Origin: Pseudomonadota bacterium
GTDB taxonomy: Bacteria; Pseudomonadota; Gammaproteobacteria; Pseudomonadales; Azotimanducaceae
Assembly: GCA_022571865.1 (NCBI GenBank)
Contig: JACZXA010000007.1
Span: forward strand, 1-47,347
Direction of reading: 5' to 3'
Length of the DNA stretch: 47,347 bases
Under the pieces are notes generated by a model. That model was not told the DNA's origin and made no database searches. It saw nothing but the letters and a program-made list of their open reading frames with translations. Of this stretch, positions 1 through 8,840 are shown piece by piece. A program made the translations under genes and the position numbers. How positions within the stretch are numbered: the stretch's first letter is position 1; every line of letters starts with the position of its first letter.

Positions 1-528
1 GTTAGCGTGCACGGTTACCTCCCGTGCGGCCGGGCGCTGACGCGCAGCAAAGCCAAACCAGGTGATGTTGTGTTTGTTACCGGTTCACTCGGTGGGGCGG
101 CGGCGGCTGTGTGCGATGGCGGCCTGGCCGATTTCCAGAGTGTGGAAGATCTGAGTGGCTCCGCGCTGCGCTATTTCATGCCACAAGCCCGTTTGCAGGC
201 CGGTATGGCGCTTCGTGATATTGCGAGCAGTGTCATCGATATCTCCGACGGTCTACTGCAGGACCTCGCACATATTTGTGTTGCCAGCGGTGTCGGCGCG
301 CAACTCGACTCAAACGATGTGCCCGTAGCCGAGGGTGCGGATCTCGACCAGGCACTCAATGGCGGCGATGACTATGAACTCTGCTTTACGGTGCCAGCCG
401 AGCTTGCCGATCACCTGCCACCACTCGGCGTCGAGGCGACCCGGATTGGGTCGGTGCGCGCAGAACCCGGCATAGAGCTGGATGGAGAGCCCGCGAGCGG
501 CGCCGGATACCGCCACTTTCAGCGATGA
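1..528 (+). CDS. thiL: Thiamine-monophosphate kinase, C-terminal part (cut by window start)
   Basis: This is the 3' part of a thiamine-monophosphate kinase, which phosphorylates thiamine monophosphate to the cofactor thiamine pyrophosphate in the cytoplasm. The reading frame is already open at base 1, so the start and the N-terminal ATP-binding part lie outside the window. Visible family features are the segment VIDISDGLLQDLAHI and the later GGDDYELCFTVP, both typical of the PurM-like kinase fold. The stop overlaps the start of pgpA in an ATGA junction, the usual thiL-pgpA arrangement in gammaproteobacteria, which suggests translational coupling. The identification is firm; only completeness is in doubt. 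Confidence 0.93.
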   Translation, partial: VSVHGYLPCGRALTRSKAKPGDVVFVTGSLGGAAAAVCDGGLADFQSVEDLSGSALRYFMPQARLQAGMALRDIASSVIDISDGLLQDLAHICVASGVGAQLDSNDVPVAEGADLDQALNGGDDYELCFTVPAELADHLPPLGVEATRIGSVRAEPGIELDGEPASGAGYRHFQR

Positions 529-1013
529 GCGCACTTGGCTGGAGGGATGGAAAAAACCCGGAAGTGTTGCTGGTCTGCGGTGTTGGCAGCGGCTTTTTAC
601 CGAAGGCGCCGGGTACCTGGGGCAGCGTGCTCGGGTTGCTTATCTGGTGGTGGCTATTGGCGCCGTTGGACTGGTGGGTGCAACTTGGGATAACAGCCGC
701 GACTTTTGCTCTGGGTTGGTGGTTCATCGAGCGGGTTACGCGTCGCTTTGAGTGCCATGATGATCCGGCTATCGTCATCGACGAGATTGTCGGGATCTGG
801 GTAGCACTGCTCGGTATCGATCAGAGCGCGATGCTCGCTTTGTTGGGTTTGTTACTGTTCCGTGTGCTCGATATTGCCAAACCCTGGCCTATCGGTCTCG
901 CCGATCGGCGCGTGCCCGGCGGGTTTGGCGTGATGCTCGACGATCTCATTGCTGGAGTTCTCGTCGCTATGGTGTTGCAGCTCTCAGTTTTTGCGACTGT
1001 TCAAGTGCTTTGA
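525..1013 (+). CDS. pgpA: Phosphatidylglycerophosphatase A
   Basis: A 162-residue integral membrane phosphatase that removes phosphate from phosphatidylglycerophosphate to give phosphatidylglycerol, at the inner membrane. The N-terminal GVGSGFLPKAPGTWGS motif and the later ECHDDPAIVIDEIVGIW segment, with acidic residues likely to bind metal, are hallmarks of the PgpA family, and several hydrophobic helices follow. The length is normal for the family. The start ATG overlaps the thiL stop by four bases, so the two genes are probably one transcript. An in-frame ATG at the overlap with no good competitor supports this start. Confidence 0.93.
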   Translation: MSALGWRDGKNPEVLLVCGVGSGFLPKAPGTWGSVLGLLIWWWLLAPLDWWVQLGITAATFALGWWFIERVTRRFECHDDPAIVIDEIVGIWVALLGIDQSAMLALLGLLLFRVLDIAKPWPIGLADRRVPGGFGVMLDDLIAGVLVAMVLQLSVFATVQVL

Positions 1014-1058
1014 GCCGAGTCACGATAGACTGACGATGCTCCTGCACAGGCGATTGTC

Positions 1059-1706
1059 ATGAAAGGATTCCTCGTAGTCGCACTCACACTGCTTACGCTT
1101 CTAGCGGCGAATTTCGCGTGCTCGGTTGCCCCGGTCGAAGTCGTGGGGTTATTCAAAAATCGAGCCGTTGTCCGCGTTGCCGGTGGCGAAGCACTGATCA
1201 AGGTGGGTGAGACCTCGCCCCAGGGAGTGATCCTGATATCTGCCGATGCAGAAAAAGCCCATGTACGTTATCGCGGTCAGGACTATCACCTCTCACTCAG
1301 TACCCGGGTGGGTGGAGGTTTCAAAACGCCCGAAAAGGCGCAGATATCCATTGCGCCGGACCGATATGGCCAGTATCGGATCAGAGGATCCATCAACAGC
1401 AACTTCGCCGATTTTTTGATCGACACCGGTGCGTCCGTTGTCGCACTGAGTTCTGAAGACGCTAGAGGATTGGGTCTGCTTTACGAACGCGGAAAGAAAG
1501 GTCTCGTGCAAACCGCCCAGGGCACGGTGGACTCATACTTCATGATTCTCGATGAAGTGACGGTGGGCAACATTACCGTTTATAACGTCCAGGCGGCCGT
1601 CATTGAAGGCACTCACCCCGTCGATATCCTGTTGGGCATGTCTTTCCTACGCCAGGTAGGCATGCAGGAGGTGGGCGGCGTTTTGACGCTCACCCAGAAA
1701 TATTGA
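1059..1706 (+). CDS. Periplasmic retropepsin-like aspartic protease (TIGR02281-type)
   Basis: A 215-residue protein with an N-terminal hydrophobic signal or anchor (about residues 1-20) and a C-terminal retropepsin-like domain. The catalytic motif is IDTGASVVAL with Asp at about residue 122. The later DILLGMSFL segment matches the second conserved region of single-lobe, dimeric aspartic proteases of clan AA. A middle segment of about 70 residues resembles the N-terminal domain that accompanies this family. The substrate is unknown; proteins of this type are widespread in proteobacteria and are thought to act in the envelope. It sits 45 bases after pgpA and may be co-transcribed. The 163 bases after it, up to ispA, show no gene. 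Confidence 0.8.
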   Translation: MKGFLVVALTLLTLLAANFACSVAPVEVVGLFKNRAVVRVAGGEALIKVGETSPQGVILISADAEKAHVRYRGQDYHLSLSTRVGGGFKTPEKAQISIAPDRYGQYRIRGSINSNFADFLIDTGASVVALSSEDARGLGLLYERGKKGLVQTAQGTVDSYFMILDEVTVGNITVYNVQAAVIEGTHPVDILLGMSFLRQVGMQEVGGVLTLTQKY

Positions 1707-1869
1707 ATCCCGGACGGCTATTCGACGTTCTCAAGATCGTTCGCTAATTCGACAACGGCTTTCCGGAGCGCAGATCTGCCCTGGTTTGGTGTTGAAACGC
1801 CCTGCGTTTCCATTTATCGCCCCTAGGCCGGTAACGGCGATGCCGTGAGGCTTGACGTGTCGATCGAGA

Positions 1870-2754
1870 TTAGAACTCGCGATCGATAGCCAGTTGCGCC
1901 AGCTCCGCTAATTCATCGTTTTGCAGCCCGATGCGGGAGAGCATTGGCAGGGCCTCGGCCAGCAGTGCCTCTGCCATTTCCTGTGCGGGTTCCAGGCCCA
2001 GCAGCGCCGGGAAAGTACTTTTGCCGGCATCGGCATCGGATCCGGCGGGCTTGCCGAGTACTTCGGTGCTTTGGGTGACGTCCAGCACGTCGTCTATGAT
2101 CTGAAAGGCGAGGCCCAGCCGGTCGGCGAATTCACTCAGCAAGACAAAGGTTTCGGGTTTGCTTTGTTCCACCCCGGCCAACACCGCGCCGATTTGCACC
2201 GCGACCTTGATGAGGGCGCCGGTTTTTGCCGCATGCAGGGTTTGCAGCTCGCTCAAGCTCAGGCTTTTCCCCGTTGCCTCGAGATCAAAGCTTTGACCGC
2301 CAACCATACCCTCCCAGCCAATCGCGCGGCTTAACAACTGTACGGCTCGCAGCCTCAGTGCGGGCGCGATGTTGGGCGCATTGGCGAGCGTTTCAAAAGC
2401 GAGTGAGTGCAATCCGTCACCCGCGAGTATCGCGGTTGCTTCGCCGAATTTGACGTGGGTGCTTGGCAGTCCGTGGCGAAGCTCGTCGTCGTCCATGGAA
2501 GGCAGGTCGTCGTGTATGAGGGAATACGCATGTATGTATTCGATTGCGCAGGCCGGAGCCAACGCATCAGCGAGGGATCCGCCAAGTCCGGTACAGGTCG
2601 CGCAGACCAACATGGGTCGAATTCGCTTGCCGCCGCTCAGGCTCGCGTAACGCATTGCATCGATCAGCGGCTGGGAGGTGGCGGATTGCTCCGGTTGGTA
2701 ATGACGCAATGCATCCTCGATAGTCTCCCGGAGGGTACGAAGGTCAGTCGTCAT
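1870..2754 (-). CDS. ispA: Farnesyl diphosphate synthase (short-chain polyprenyl synthase)
   Basis: A 294-residue cytoplasmic trans-prenyltransferase that condenses isopentenyl diphosphate with dimethylallyl and geranyl diphosphate to farnesyl diphosphate, the precursor of quinone side chains and undecaprenyl phosphate. The first aspartate-rich motif [10 protein letters not shown] is at about residues 81-90, the second motif [10 protein letters not shown] is near residue 220, and GGKRIRP, which binds IPP, is at about 41-47. Length and motifs match IspA. It overlaps the end of xseB by 11 bases on the same strand, the standard xseB-ispA pair. The dxs gene that often follows is not here: the next gene downstream is on the opposite strand. 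Confidence 0.94.
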   Translation of the reverse strand: MTTDLRTLRETIEDALRHYQPEQSATSQPLIDAMRYASLSGGKRIRPMLVCATCTGLGGSLADALAPACAIEYIHAYSLIHDDLPSMDDDELRHGLPSTHVKFGEATAILAGDGLHSLAFETLANAPNIAPALRLRAVQLLSRAIGWEGMVGGQSFDLEATGKSLSLSELQTLHAAKTGALIKVAVQIGAVLAGVEQSKPETFVLLSEFADRLGLAFQIIDDVLDVTQSTEVLGKPAGSDADAGKSTFPALLGLEPAQEMAEALLAEALPMLSRIGLQNDELAELAQLAIDREF

Positions 2755-3025
2755 CCAGCTCGGCGATGTCGTCTAATTCGAGCGCTTCTAGATCGCTTCC
2801 GGCGTTCTCGGTCAGCACTTTCACCTTGAGTTCTGCGGACTTCAGCGCCGCCTGACAGTGACGGGTGAGTTTCACTCCGCGCTCGAAAGCAGCGAGGGAA
2901 TCTTCCAGCGATAGTTCCCCACTTTCCATCTTGTGAACGAGGGCTTCGAGTTCATCGAGTGCCGCTTCGAACGCGAGACCCGCTTCTGGCGCGGCTTCTG
3001 ACGGCTTTTTGGTGTTTTTTGTCAT
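2744..3025 (-). CDS. xseB: Exodeoxyribonuclease VII small subunit
   Basis: A small acidic subunit that binds XseA to form exonuclease VII, which degrades single-stranded DNA in repair. The family signature [20 protein letters not shown] is followed by [19 protein letters not shown], the helical hairpin that defines XseB. I place the start at MTKNTKKP (93 residues), which gives the usual family length; the frame remains open upstream for 27 more codons, but that extension does not resemble the family. It overlaps ispA downstream and is divergent from the motA remnant, as in Vibrio-type genomes where xseB faces pomA. Confidence 0.92.
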   Translation of the reverse strand: MTKNTKKPSEAAPEAGLAFEAALDELEALVHKMESGELSLEDSLAAFERGVKLTRHCQAALKSAELKVKVLTENAGSDLEALELDDIAELDDD

Positions 3026-3115
3026 CGCGCCAAGGTAACCGCGCCTGCCAGCCATCGCAAGGTGAAATGCACAATTAACGTCTAGACTTTCAAGGTAACC
3101 GAACATTGAGGAATT

Positions 3116-3335
3116 ATGGATCTCGCAACCCTGGTGGGTTTAATAGGTTCGTTTGGCATCGTCATCGCGGCCATGCTGATGGGTGGGACGGCGGGTATGT
3201 TCGTCAACCTACCGTCGCTGCTGATCGATGATAGTCGACGCGCTCATGGCGATTCAGGGTGGCCAGAATCCTCGGATCATCGATTCCATGCTGAAAGCCT
3301 GTCTTCCAGAGTCCAAGCGCGCCGAGGAGGAGTAA
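3116..3335 (+). pseudogene. motA: Flagellar stator protein MotA/PomA, remnant with large internal deletion
   Basis: The first 38 codons encode [20 protein letters not shown] and a matching continuation to PSLLID, the normal N-terminus of the sodium-type stator subunit PomA. After about 3230 the similarity moves to another frame, where 3231-3335 encodes IVDALMAIQGGQNPRIIDSM and ends ESKRAEEE-stop, the normal PomA C-terminus. About 180 residues in between, including the remaining membrane helices and the cytoplasmic loop, are missing and the two ends are out of frame. The junction lies in the GAT-rich string GATCGATGAT, compatible with a slipped deletion. MotA would normally form the ion channel with MotB. 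The product cannot be functional. An assembly collapse is the alternative explanation. Confidence 0.88.
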
Positions 3336-3338
3336 CCG

Positions 3339-4374
3339 GTGGACGACGCGCAGGTGCAGGGGGGCGAAGAGGACTCGGGTTTGCCCGCTTGGGTCATGAC
3401 GTTTGCAGACCTGATGTCGCTGCTCATGTGTTTTTTCGTTCTGTTGCTCTCGTTCTCGGAGATGGACGTATTGAAGTTCAAACGACTTGCCGGTTCCATG
3501 AACCAGGCTTTTGGCGTACAGCAGAAATTCACAGCCAACGATCCGCCCAAAGGAACGAGCATCATCGCTCAAGAGTTCTCACCGGGAAAACCCGAGCCCA
3601 CGCCGTTGAACCAGATCTGGCAGAAGACGACCGACTTGTCGAAAAACAGCCTCGAGGTTGCCTGTCAGGATATGGGATCCGGCAACATTGGTGAAAGCGG
3701 GGACGCACAGAAACTTCTGGTGGTGGACAAGATCCGCGATCTGGTGGGTGAGACCGAAGAGAGTGCGATTTAGCTCGCAACGGCGTTATCCAAGGAAATC
3801 CGGCGTCATCGAGGTGGAAACCGAAGGGCGACGCATCATCGTACGGGTGAAGGAACATGGCAGCTTCGAATCGGGCTCGGCTACGCTGTCACCCAACTTC
3901 AAGCCGGTGTTACGCATTATCCAGGATGTACTGAAGGCAAGTGACGGCAGAATCCTCGTGGCAGGTCATACCGACAATCGGCCCATTTCAACAACACGGT
4001 TTCGCTCCAACTGGGCGTTGTCCAGTGCACGCGCGGTGAGCGTCGCACACGGATTGTTCGCTGATGGCGCCATCGATGAAAGCCGTTTTACCGTGACGGG
4101 TTATGCGGCAACCAAGCCCCGCGTCTCCCACACCACTGCCGCCGGTCGTGCGCGTAATCGGCGCGTAGAAGTGGTGGTCTATCAAGCTCTGGATGATGAA
4201 CTCAACAAGGAGCTGGAAGTGTTGCGCACGGAGGATCCAGAGGTTTATCAGGCGGTGCGCAAAGAGCTGATGCAGCGCTTCAATCTGAGCCCTGACGAGA
4301 TTTTCCAGCCGATTCGTCGAAGGGTTCTCCCCTTTTGTCTGCGACACCGCGGCCCCTTCCTGCTTCGGAGTTAG
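3339..4374 (+). pseudogene. motB: Flagellar stator protein MotB/PomB, disrupted by a stop codon and a frameshift
   Basis: The frame starts at GTG 3339, three bases after the motA remnant, and encodes the MotB plug and membrane helix (LPAWVMTFADLMSLLMCFFV, with the ion-binding Asp in FADLMS). It meets an amber stop at 3771-3773 after GETEESAI. The same frame continues LATALSKEI, then the family sequence resumes in the next frame at about 3799 with SGVIEVETEGRRIIVRV, followed by an OmpA-like peptidoglycan-binding domain (VAGHTDNRPI, NWALSSARA, GRARNRRVEV). Thus a stop codon and a frameshift lie within 30 bases. Both stator genes are inactivated here. The last 20 codons before the stop at 4374 do not look like family sequence. 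Confidence 0.88.
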
Positions 4375-4496
4375 CGGGGTCAGAACATTGCGTTCCCCGA
4401 CAGGGTCTTTAAACTTACCGGCCCTGATTTCCATCAACCCTTAGATTCATTAATCGACACCCGCGACCCGGGGGACACTAGAGAGAGTACGAACGC

Positions 4497-5924
4497 ATGA
4501 AAACTTACGACAAGTTCTACATCAATGGCCAGTGGGTAGCGCCCGCCGGCAACGAAACATTGGACGTCATTAATCCAGCGACCGAAGAGGTGTGCGGTGT
4601 TGTGCCGATGGGTGCCGCCGCTGACATCGACGCCGCCGTCGCGGCTGCAAAAGCCGCGTTTCCAAGCTGGTCGGCGCTCACACCCGAAGACCGTGCCCAA
4701 TACCTCGACAAGATCGGCGAAATCATGCAAGGCCGCATGGGCGAGTTTGCCAACACGATTTGTGAAGAGATGGGCATGCCGCTACCGATGGCAACCGCCA
4801 TACAAGTCGGCATGCCGATGGCTAACTTTGGCAACTACGCGCGCATCGCCCGCGAATTCAAGTTCGACTACGCGCAGGGTAAAACTCAGATCGTGAGAGA
4901 GCCGATCGGCGTATGCGGCTTTATTACCCCCTGGAACTTTCCGTTGCACCAGATAGTCGCCAAGGTGGCCCCTGCATTGGCCGCGGGCTGCACCATGGTT
5001 GTGAAGCCCACGGAAATGGCACCGCTGTGCGCGTTCATGCTGTGTGAGGTGTTTGAACAAGCCGAAGTGCCCGCCGGGGTATTCAACCTCGTCAACGGTC
5101 TCGGTCCCATCGTCGGCGAAGCCCTCGCGGCTCACCCCGACGTCGACATGATCTCGTTTACCGGTTCTACCCGTGCCGGTAAGCGCGTAGCGGAACTTGC
5201 CGCCCAGACAGTTAAACGAGTCACCCAGGAGCTCGGCGGCAAGTCGCCGAACATTATTCTCGACGACGCCGATTTCCCGACGGCGGTTGCCGCCGGGTTA
5301 CAGGGTTGTTACTTGAACTCGGGTCAAACCTGTTCCGCGCCGACAAGAATGCTCGTGCCGCGTGAACGCCAGGAAGAAGCCGTAGCCATCGCCAAGCAAA
5401 CGGCTGAATCGCTGAATTTCAACGACCCGATGGCTGATGGCACCACTCATGGCCCCATTGTCCATGCTGCACAGTTTGAGAAGGTGAAAGACCTGATCAG
5501 AAAAGGCATAGAGGAAGGTGCGACGTTGGTAACGGGAGGCGCGGATCGTCCGGAAGGCCTCGAGAAGGGTTACTTCGTACAACCGACCGTATTCGCGGAT
5601 GTCACCAACGACATGACCATCGCTCGAGAAGAGATTTTTGGCCCGGTGCTGTCGATCATTCCCTACGATGACGAAGAAGAAGCCATCGCAATCGCCAACG
5701 ATTCGATATACGGACTCGCCGGTTGCGTGTGGTCAGGGGACAAGGATCGCGCGATCCGGGTTGCGAGGCAAATGCGGACCGGCCAGGTGCAGATCAACGA
5801 TGCCGGCTTTGATATCAACGCCCCGTTCGGTGGCTACAAGCAGTCGGGTAACGGGCGAGAACTGGGCGAGTTTGGTATCGAGGAATACCTGGAAACCAAA
5901 GCGCTGCTGGGTTTTAACAGCTAG
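4497..5924 (+). CDS. NAD(P)-dependent aldehyde dehydrogenase
   Basis: A 475-residue cytoplasmic enzyme of the aldehyde dehydrogenase superfamily, oxidising an aldehyde to the acid with NAD(P). All catalytic landmarks are present: Asn147 in TPWNFPL, Lys170 in VVKPTE, the general base Glu245 in TQELGGK, the FTGSTRAGK cofactor loop, and the nucleophile Cys279 in [11 protein letters not shown]. The C-terminal [13 protein letters not shown] motif is also intact. The substrate cannot be told from sequence. The nearest genes (a broken motB and a small convergent gene) give no pathway context, and a single-gene transcript is likely. The start ATG follows a GAGAGAG ribosome-binding stretch. Confidence 0.92.
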   Translation: MKTYDKFYINGQWVAPAGNETLDVINPATEEVCGVVPMGAAADIDAAVAAAKAAFPSWSALTPEDRAQYLDKIGEIMQGRMGEFANTICEEMGMPLPMATAIQVGMPMANFGNYARIAREFKFDYAQGKTQIVREPIGVCGFITPWNFPLHQIVAKVAPALAAGCTMVVKPTEMAPLCAFMLCEVFEQAEVPAGVFNLVNGLGPIVGEALAAHPDVDMISFTGSTRAGKRVAELAAQTVKRVTQELGGKSPNIILDDADFPTAVAAGLQGCYLNSGQTCSAPTRMLVPRERQEEAVAIAKQTAESLNFNDPMADGTTHGPIVHAAQFEKVKDLIRKGIEEGATLVTGGADRPEGLEKGYFVQPTVFADVTNDMTIAREEIFGPVLSIIPYDDEEEAIAIANDSIYGLAGCVWSGDKDRAIRVARQMRTGQVQINDAGFDINAPFGGYKQSGNGRELGEFGIEEYLETKALLGFNS

Positions 5925-6162
5925 CTCGTCTTTTCGCGGTGTCCTGGACCAGGCCCCAGGCACCGCTTTGTTCATTGCAGGTAATGAGTCCCTCACGTTC
6001 GAGCGTGCTGAATTCACCGCGAATTTCCCAGGCTTCCAGAGGCTGATCTGCCGCCCGCAGCTTCGCACCCACATCTCCCGGTTGGAAGGTAATATCGCCG
6101 TTACCGGTGATCTCGAGAATCACCTGGTAAATCTTCTTTGTGCGCTGCTGTTGGATACTCAC
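5914..6162 (-). CDS. Small hypothetical protein, possible winged-helix fold
   Basis: An 82-residue protein with no signal peptide or membrane segment. I do not recognise the family with certainty. The pattern [20 protein letters not shown] then STLEREGLI followed by a beta hairpin ([12 protein letters not shown]) is like a winged-helix or replication-terminator-type small domain, which is inference only. The best start is GTG at 6162, as no ATG gives a longer frame with a better ribosome site. It converges on the aldehyde dehydrogenase gene and overlaps its end by 11 bases, and it lies 55 bases downstream of the Sel1-repeat gene on the same strand, so it may be expressed from that transcript. 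Confidence 0.6.
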   Translation of the reverse strand: MSIQQQRTKKIYQVILEITGNGDITFQPGDVGAKLRAADQPLEAWEIRGEFSTLEREGLITCNEQSGAWGLVQDTAKRRASC

Positions 6163-6217
6163 TTTAAGTTTGTGGTCCTAATACTTGATAAACGGGCGCT
6201 TTTTTTCCCGAAACCCT

Positions 6218-7549
6218 TCATTCCCGCCAGGGTTTCGCTTCCAGGTAGGTATCGAGATGCTTCCGAAGCTCCTGCGCAAGCTCGATCTGTTGTTCCGATA
6301 CTAAGGATAGCGCCTGCTCCTGGAATTGGATCGCCTCGGCAAACTGACCCAATTCCGCATGGGCCGCCGCCAGCGTATCGAGGTAGGCGGCGGTACGATT
6401 TTTTTCCACCGCGCGTAACGCATGTTCAAGCGACAACGGGCCGTTGCGAAGCTCTTCCGAGTGGCTGGTGGCCAGCAGCCAGGCATAGTCGTTGTGTGCC
6501 TGAGGATGATCCTGTGCGACCGCTTTTCCAAACCAGTTGAGCGCCTCGGTCTGGGATTCCGCGTTGCCATCGGCGAGTAGCAGGTAGGCGAGTCGCAACT
6601 GGGCAGCGGACAGGCCGGTTTCGGCCCCACGCCGGTACCAGTGTTTGGCGACTTCGAGGTTTTTCGGCATCCCGAGACCCACTTCGGACATGTGCCCGAG
6701 GCTCATGAAACTGGCAGGTGTGTCCTCGGCTGCCGCCTGCTGAAAAAGCTCCAGGGCGCGTTGGTAACTCTGGTTGACTCCGGTGCCGGTGAGATAGGAG
6801 TGACCCAGGCTCACCAGACCCGCACCCGATCCTGCCTCAGCGGCTTGTGTGAACAGTTCTATGGACTTTGCCAGGTCTGCCTCACCGAACTCGCCGTTCT
6901 GGTACATATAGGCAAGCGCGACCAGCGCATCGACTGCCCCGGTGGCATAGGCCTTCTCATACCAGACTTTTGCAGTATCCGGCTCGGGCGTCTCTGCAAC
7001 GCCTTGCCGGTAACTTTTGGCCAGATGGGTCATTGCCGACGTGTGCCCGCTTTCGCTCGCCTGGGAAAGCCAGGTGCGAGCCTCCTCCACGTTTTTCTCT
7101 GTGCCATAACCCCTAAGGAACGCGTAACCCACATGGAACTGGGCCGAAACGTGACCGAGACGCGCGGCTTTCAAGAACAGTTGATAGGCGACAGTTCGAT
7201 CCCGGGTGACCCCTTGTCCGTAAAAATGCAGTCCAGCGAGTGCAGTAATGGCGCTCGGATTATCGGGGTTGAACTCGAGCGCACGGTGGTAATCTTTGCG
7301 AGCCGAAACGAACAGATCCTCCGCGTAAAACGAGTAGCCACGCAGGTAGTAGGCGCGGGCACGTTCGGCTGCACTCAATCGGTGGTCGATTAACGCCGGT
7401 GCTAGATAGGTGCGCGCAAGTGCGAAGCGCCCCTGCTCGATGAGGCTGACGGACCGCTCTACATTCTTATGGGAATCTATTGTCGAGGCGAACGAGCTTG
7501 CCGTCATCAAGAGTGAGAGGTACGTGATCTGACGCAGCCAACGGGTCAT
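6218..7549 (-). CDS. Secreted Sel1/TPR-like repeat protein
   Basis: With the start placed at MTRWLRQITYLSLLMTASSF this is a 443-residue protein with a signal peptide cleaved near residue 22 (SFAS-TIDS). It contains TPR units (RARAYYLRGYSFYAEDLFVS) followed by a run of about eight Sel1-like repeats with the pattern A..LG...A...L...Y..G.G, for example AARLGHVSAQFHVGYAFLRG and EAGSGAGLVSLGHSYLTG. Repeats of this kind form a solenoid that scaffolds protein complexes, usually in the periplasm. The partner is unknown. A start 20 codons upstream is possible but would hide the signal peptide. It is transcribed away from the tmRNA gene. Confidence 0.82.
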   Translation of the reverse strand: MTRWLRQITYLSLLMTASSFASTIDSHKNVERSVSLIEQGRFALARTYLAPALIDHRLSAAERARAYYLRGYSFYAEDLFVSARKDYHRALEFNPDNPSAITALAGLHFYGQGVTRDRTVAYQLFLKAARLGHVSAQFHVGYAFLRGYGTEKNVEEARTWLSQASESGHTSAMTHLAKSYRQGVAETPEPDTAKVWYEKAYATGAVDALVALAYMYQNGEFGEADLAKSIELFTQAAEAGSGAGLVSLGHSYLTGTGVNQSYQRALELFQQAAAEDTPASFMSLGHMSEVGLGMPKNLEVAKHWYRRGAETGLSAAQLRLAYLLLADGNAESQTEALNWFGKAVAQDHPQAHNDYAWLLATSHSEELRNGPLSLEHALRAVEKNRTAAYLDTLAAAHAELGQFAEAIQFQEQALSLVSEQQIELAQELRKHLDTYLEAKPWRE

Positions 7550-7700
7550 CGGGAACTCAACGTCTCCTTTTCGGGTCTGATTATTATGCCGGAATGAGGC
7601 GCGTTGCACGGAATCCGTGGGAATTAGACTGCTGTAAACGTGATAAACTTCACGGTTCCCTTGGCTTGAGGGACGTTAACGCTGCTTTTGCAGTCCACAT

Positions 7701-8056
7701 GGGGGCGACTTGGCTTCGACGTGGGTAGCGGAGCTTGCGGTGCATGCCGAGAGGGTAGTGACTCTCGTAAAACAATCGCTGTAACTTTATATAGTTGCCA
7801 ACGACGAAAACTACGCACTAGCGGCCTAAAACCCGCTTACACCGATGATCAGGGCCTGTGATGAGAACTCGGTGGCAATGTTCGCAGGATCGCGCGGAGG
7901 TCTCGCCCGGGGCCAAAACGTTAAAACCAATCGGGATCGCCCAGAACACCCTGATCGTCGGGTCGTTCACGGGCAAAATTAATAGACGAAGCTAAGCATG
8001 TAGAGCCAATAGCCGAGTGCCAACGGACGCGGGTTCGACTCCCGCCGCCTCCACCA
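7701..8056 (+). ncRNA. ssrA: Transfer-messenger RNA (tmRNA)
   Basis: The 5' end GGGGGCGACTTGGCTTCGAC and the 3' end GGGTTCGACTCCCGCCGCCT with CCACCA form the tRNA-like part: seven acceptor pairs join 7701-7707 with 8046-8052 (one G-U), with discriminator A8053 and an encoded CCA. The tag reading frame at 7797-7829 encodes ANDENYALAA then TAA, the standard proteobacterial degradation tag. The length of 356 bases fits one-piece tmRNA. It rescues stalled ribosomes together with SmpB, whose gene lies 12.4 kb downstream at 20428-20913 on the other strand. Confidence 0.98.
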
Positions 8057-8087
8057 AGTAAACGTACAACAAGACCCAAGGATGTCT

Positions 8088-8117
8088 TTAAACCCCAGTA
8101 AAAATGGGGTTTTTTGT
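8088..8117 (+). terminator. Rho-independent terminator of ssrA
   Basis: A perfect seven-pair stem AACCCCA (8091-8097) and TGGGGTT (8105-8111) encloses a seven-base A-rich loop and runs into six T residues. It lies 35 bases after the tmRNA 3' end. Confidence 0.88.
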
Positions 8118-8227
8118 GTCTATTCGGTCCAACTACATCCAGCTTCGTCCTACTAATTGGCTAACACACGCCCTTGCCCGGAAACTCATATACTTGCAAA
8201 TCTGGAGAAACGAATAGGGGAAGAAAC

Positions 8228-8698
8228 ATGGCGCTGCAGAACCTGGAACCCATCAATGATCAATTAGCGGACATCATCGTTCGTGCTGATGAACCCTGGA
8301 TAGAAACAGAGCCAGGCAAGGCGTGGATGAAGGTCTTGTGGACAGGTCCGGAAACTGGCCGTTGGGTGGCGCTGTTTCGCTGGAAGAAGGGCTATATCGC
8401 CGCCCCGCACAAGCATCTGTCTGATGCACACACATACATACTCAAAGGAAAATTGGGGGTGCGCGACGGTGTGCTGAATGCCGGTGACTACGACTACGAG
8501 CCGAACGGAGTCCTCCATGGCGCAACCGAGGCACTCGAAGACACCGAGTATCTGTTCGTGTGTGAGGGGCCGGTGCTGTTCTACGATGAAGACGGGTTGA
8601 CCAGCTATCTGGGTTGGGAGGAATTGGTGCGCATGCGTGACGCAGCTAAAGCAGGGGCGGATGCATCGATGGAGCTCTCCGCGACTGGCGCCAGTTAG
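8228..8698 (+). CDS. Cupin-domain dioxygenase-like protein (ChrR/acetylacetone-cleaving type)
   Basis: A 156-residue single-domain cupin. The metal-binding motif is PHKHLSDAHTY with His61, His63 and His68, and a second-motif His97 in PNGVLHGATE. This pattern resembles ChrR-like cupins and 2,4'-dihydroxyacetophenone or acetylacetone dioxygenases, which use a mononuclear metal to cleave C-C bonds, but substrate and activity are inferred. The start is set at ATG 8228 because it follows AGGGGAAG at good spacing; an upstream ATG at 8174 lacks one. It stands alone between the tmRNA terminator and the accessory block and carries none of that block's shared promoter motif. Confidence 0.75.
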   Translation: MALQNLEPINDQLADIIVRADEPWIETEPGKAWMKVLWTGPETGRWVALFRWKKGYIAAPHKHLSDAHTYILKGKLGVRDGVLNAGDYDYEPNGVLHGATEALEDTEYLFVCEGPVLFYDEDGLTSYLGWEELVRMRDAAKAGADASMELSATGAS

Positions 8699-8840
8699 GT
8701 CCCGGCACGTCCCAGGTAAAGTCGTGACTTTGTGACTTCGCCACACACTTTCATGGGCTTACAACCTGTGGGGGATGTCTTACGCGAATCCCAGTCAACG
8801 GACCAGCTCGAAAGCTGGGCCGTGGCTGGAATATCGGCGT

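Noticed and set aside
3598-3640. TTGAACC inside motB (with other copies in infB and on the minus strand in recN and the first subtilase gene) as further ECF promoters
   Set aside because: None has a matching GNNAC[CT][CT]A box 15 bases downstream, and none faces a gene start.
4375-4440. GGGGTCAGAACATT sequence after motB resembling ends of small transposon-associated repeats
   Set aside because: No inverted partner or second copy was found in the window, so a repeat cannot be supported.
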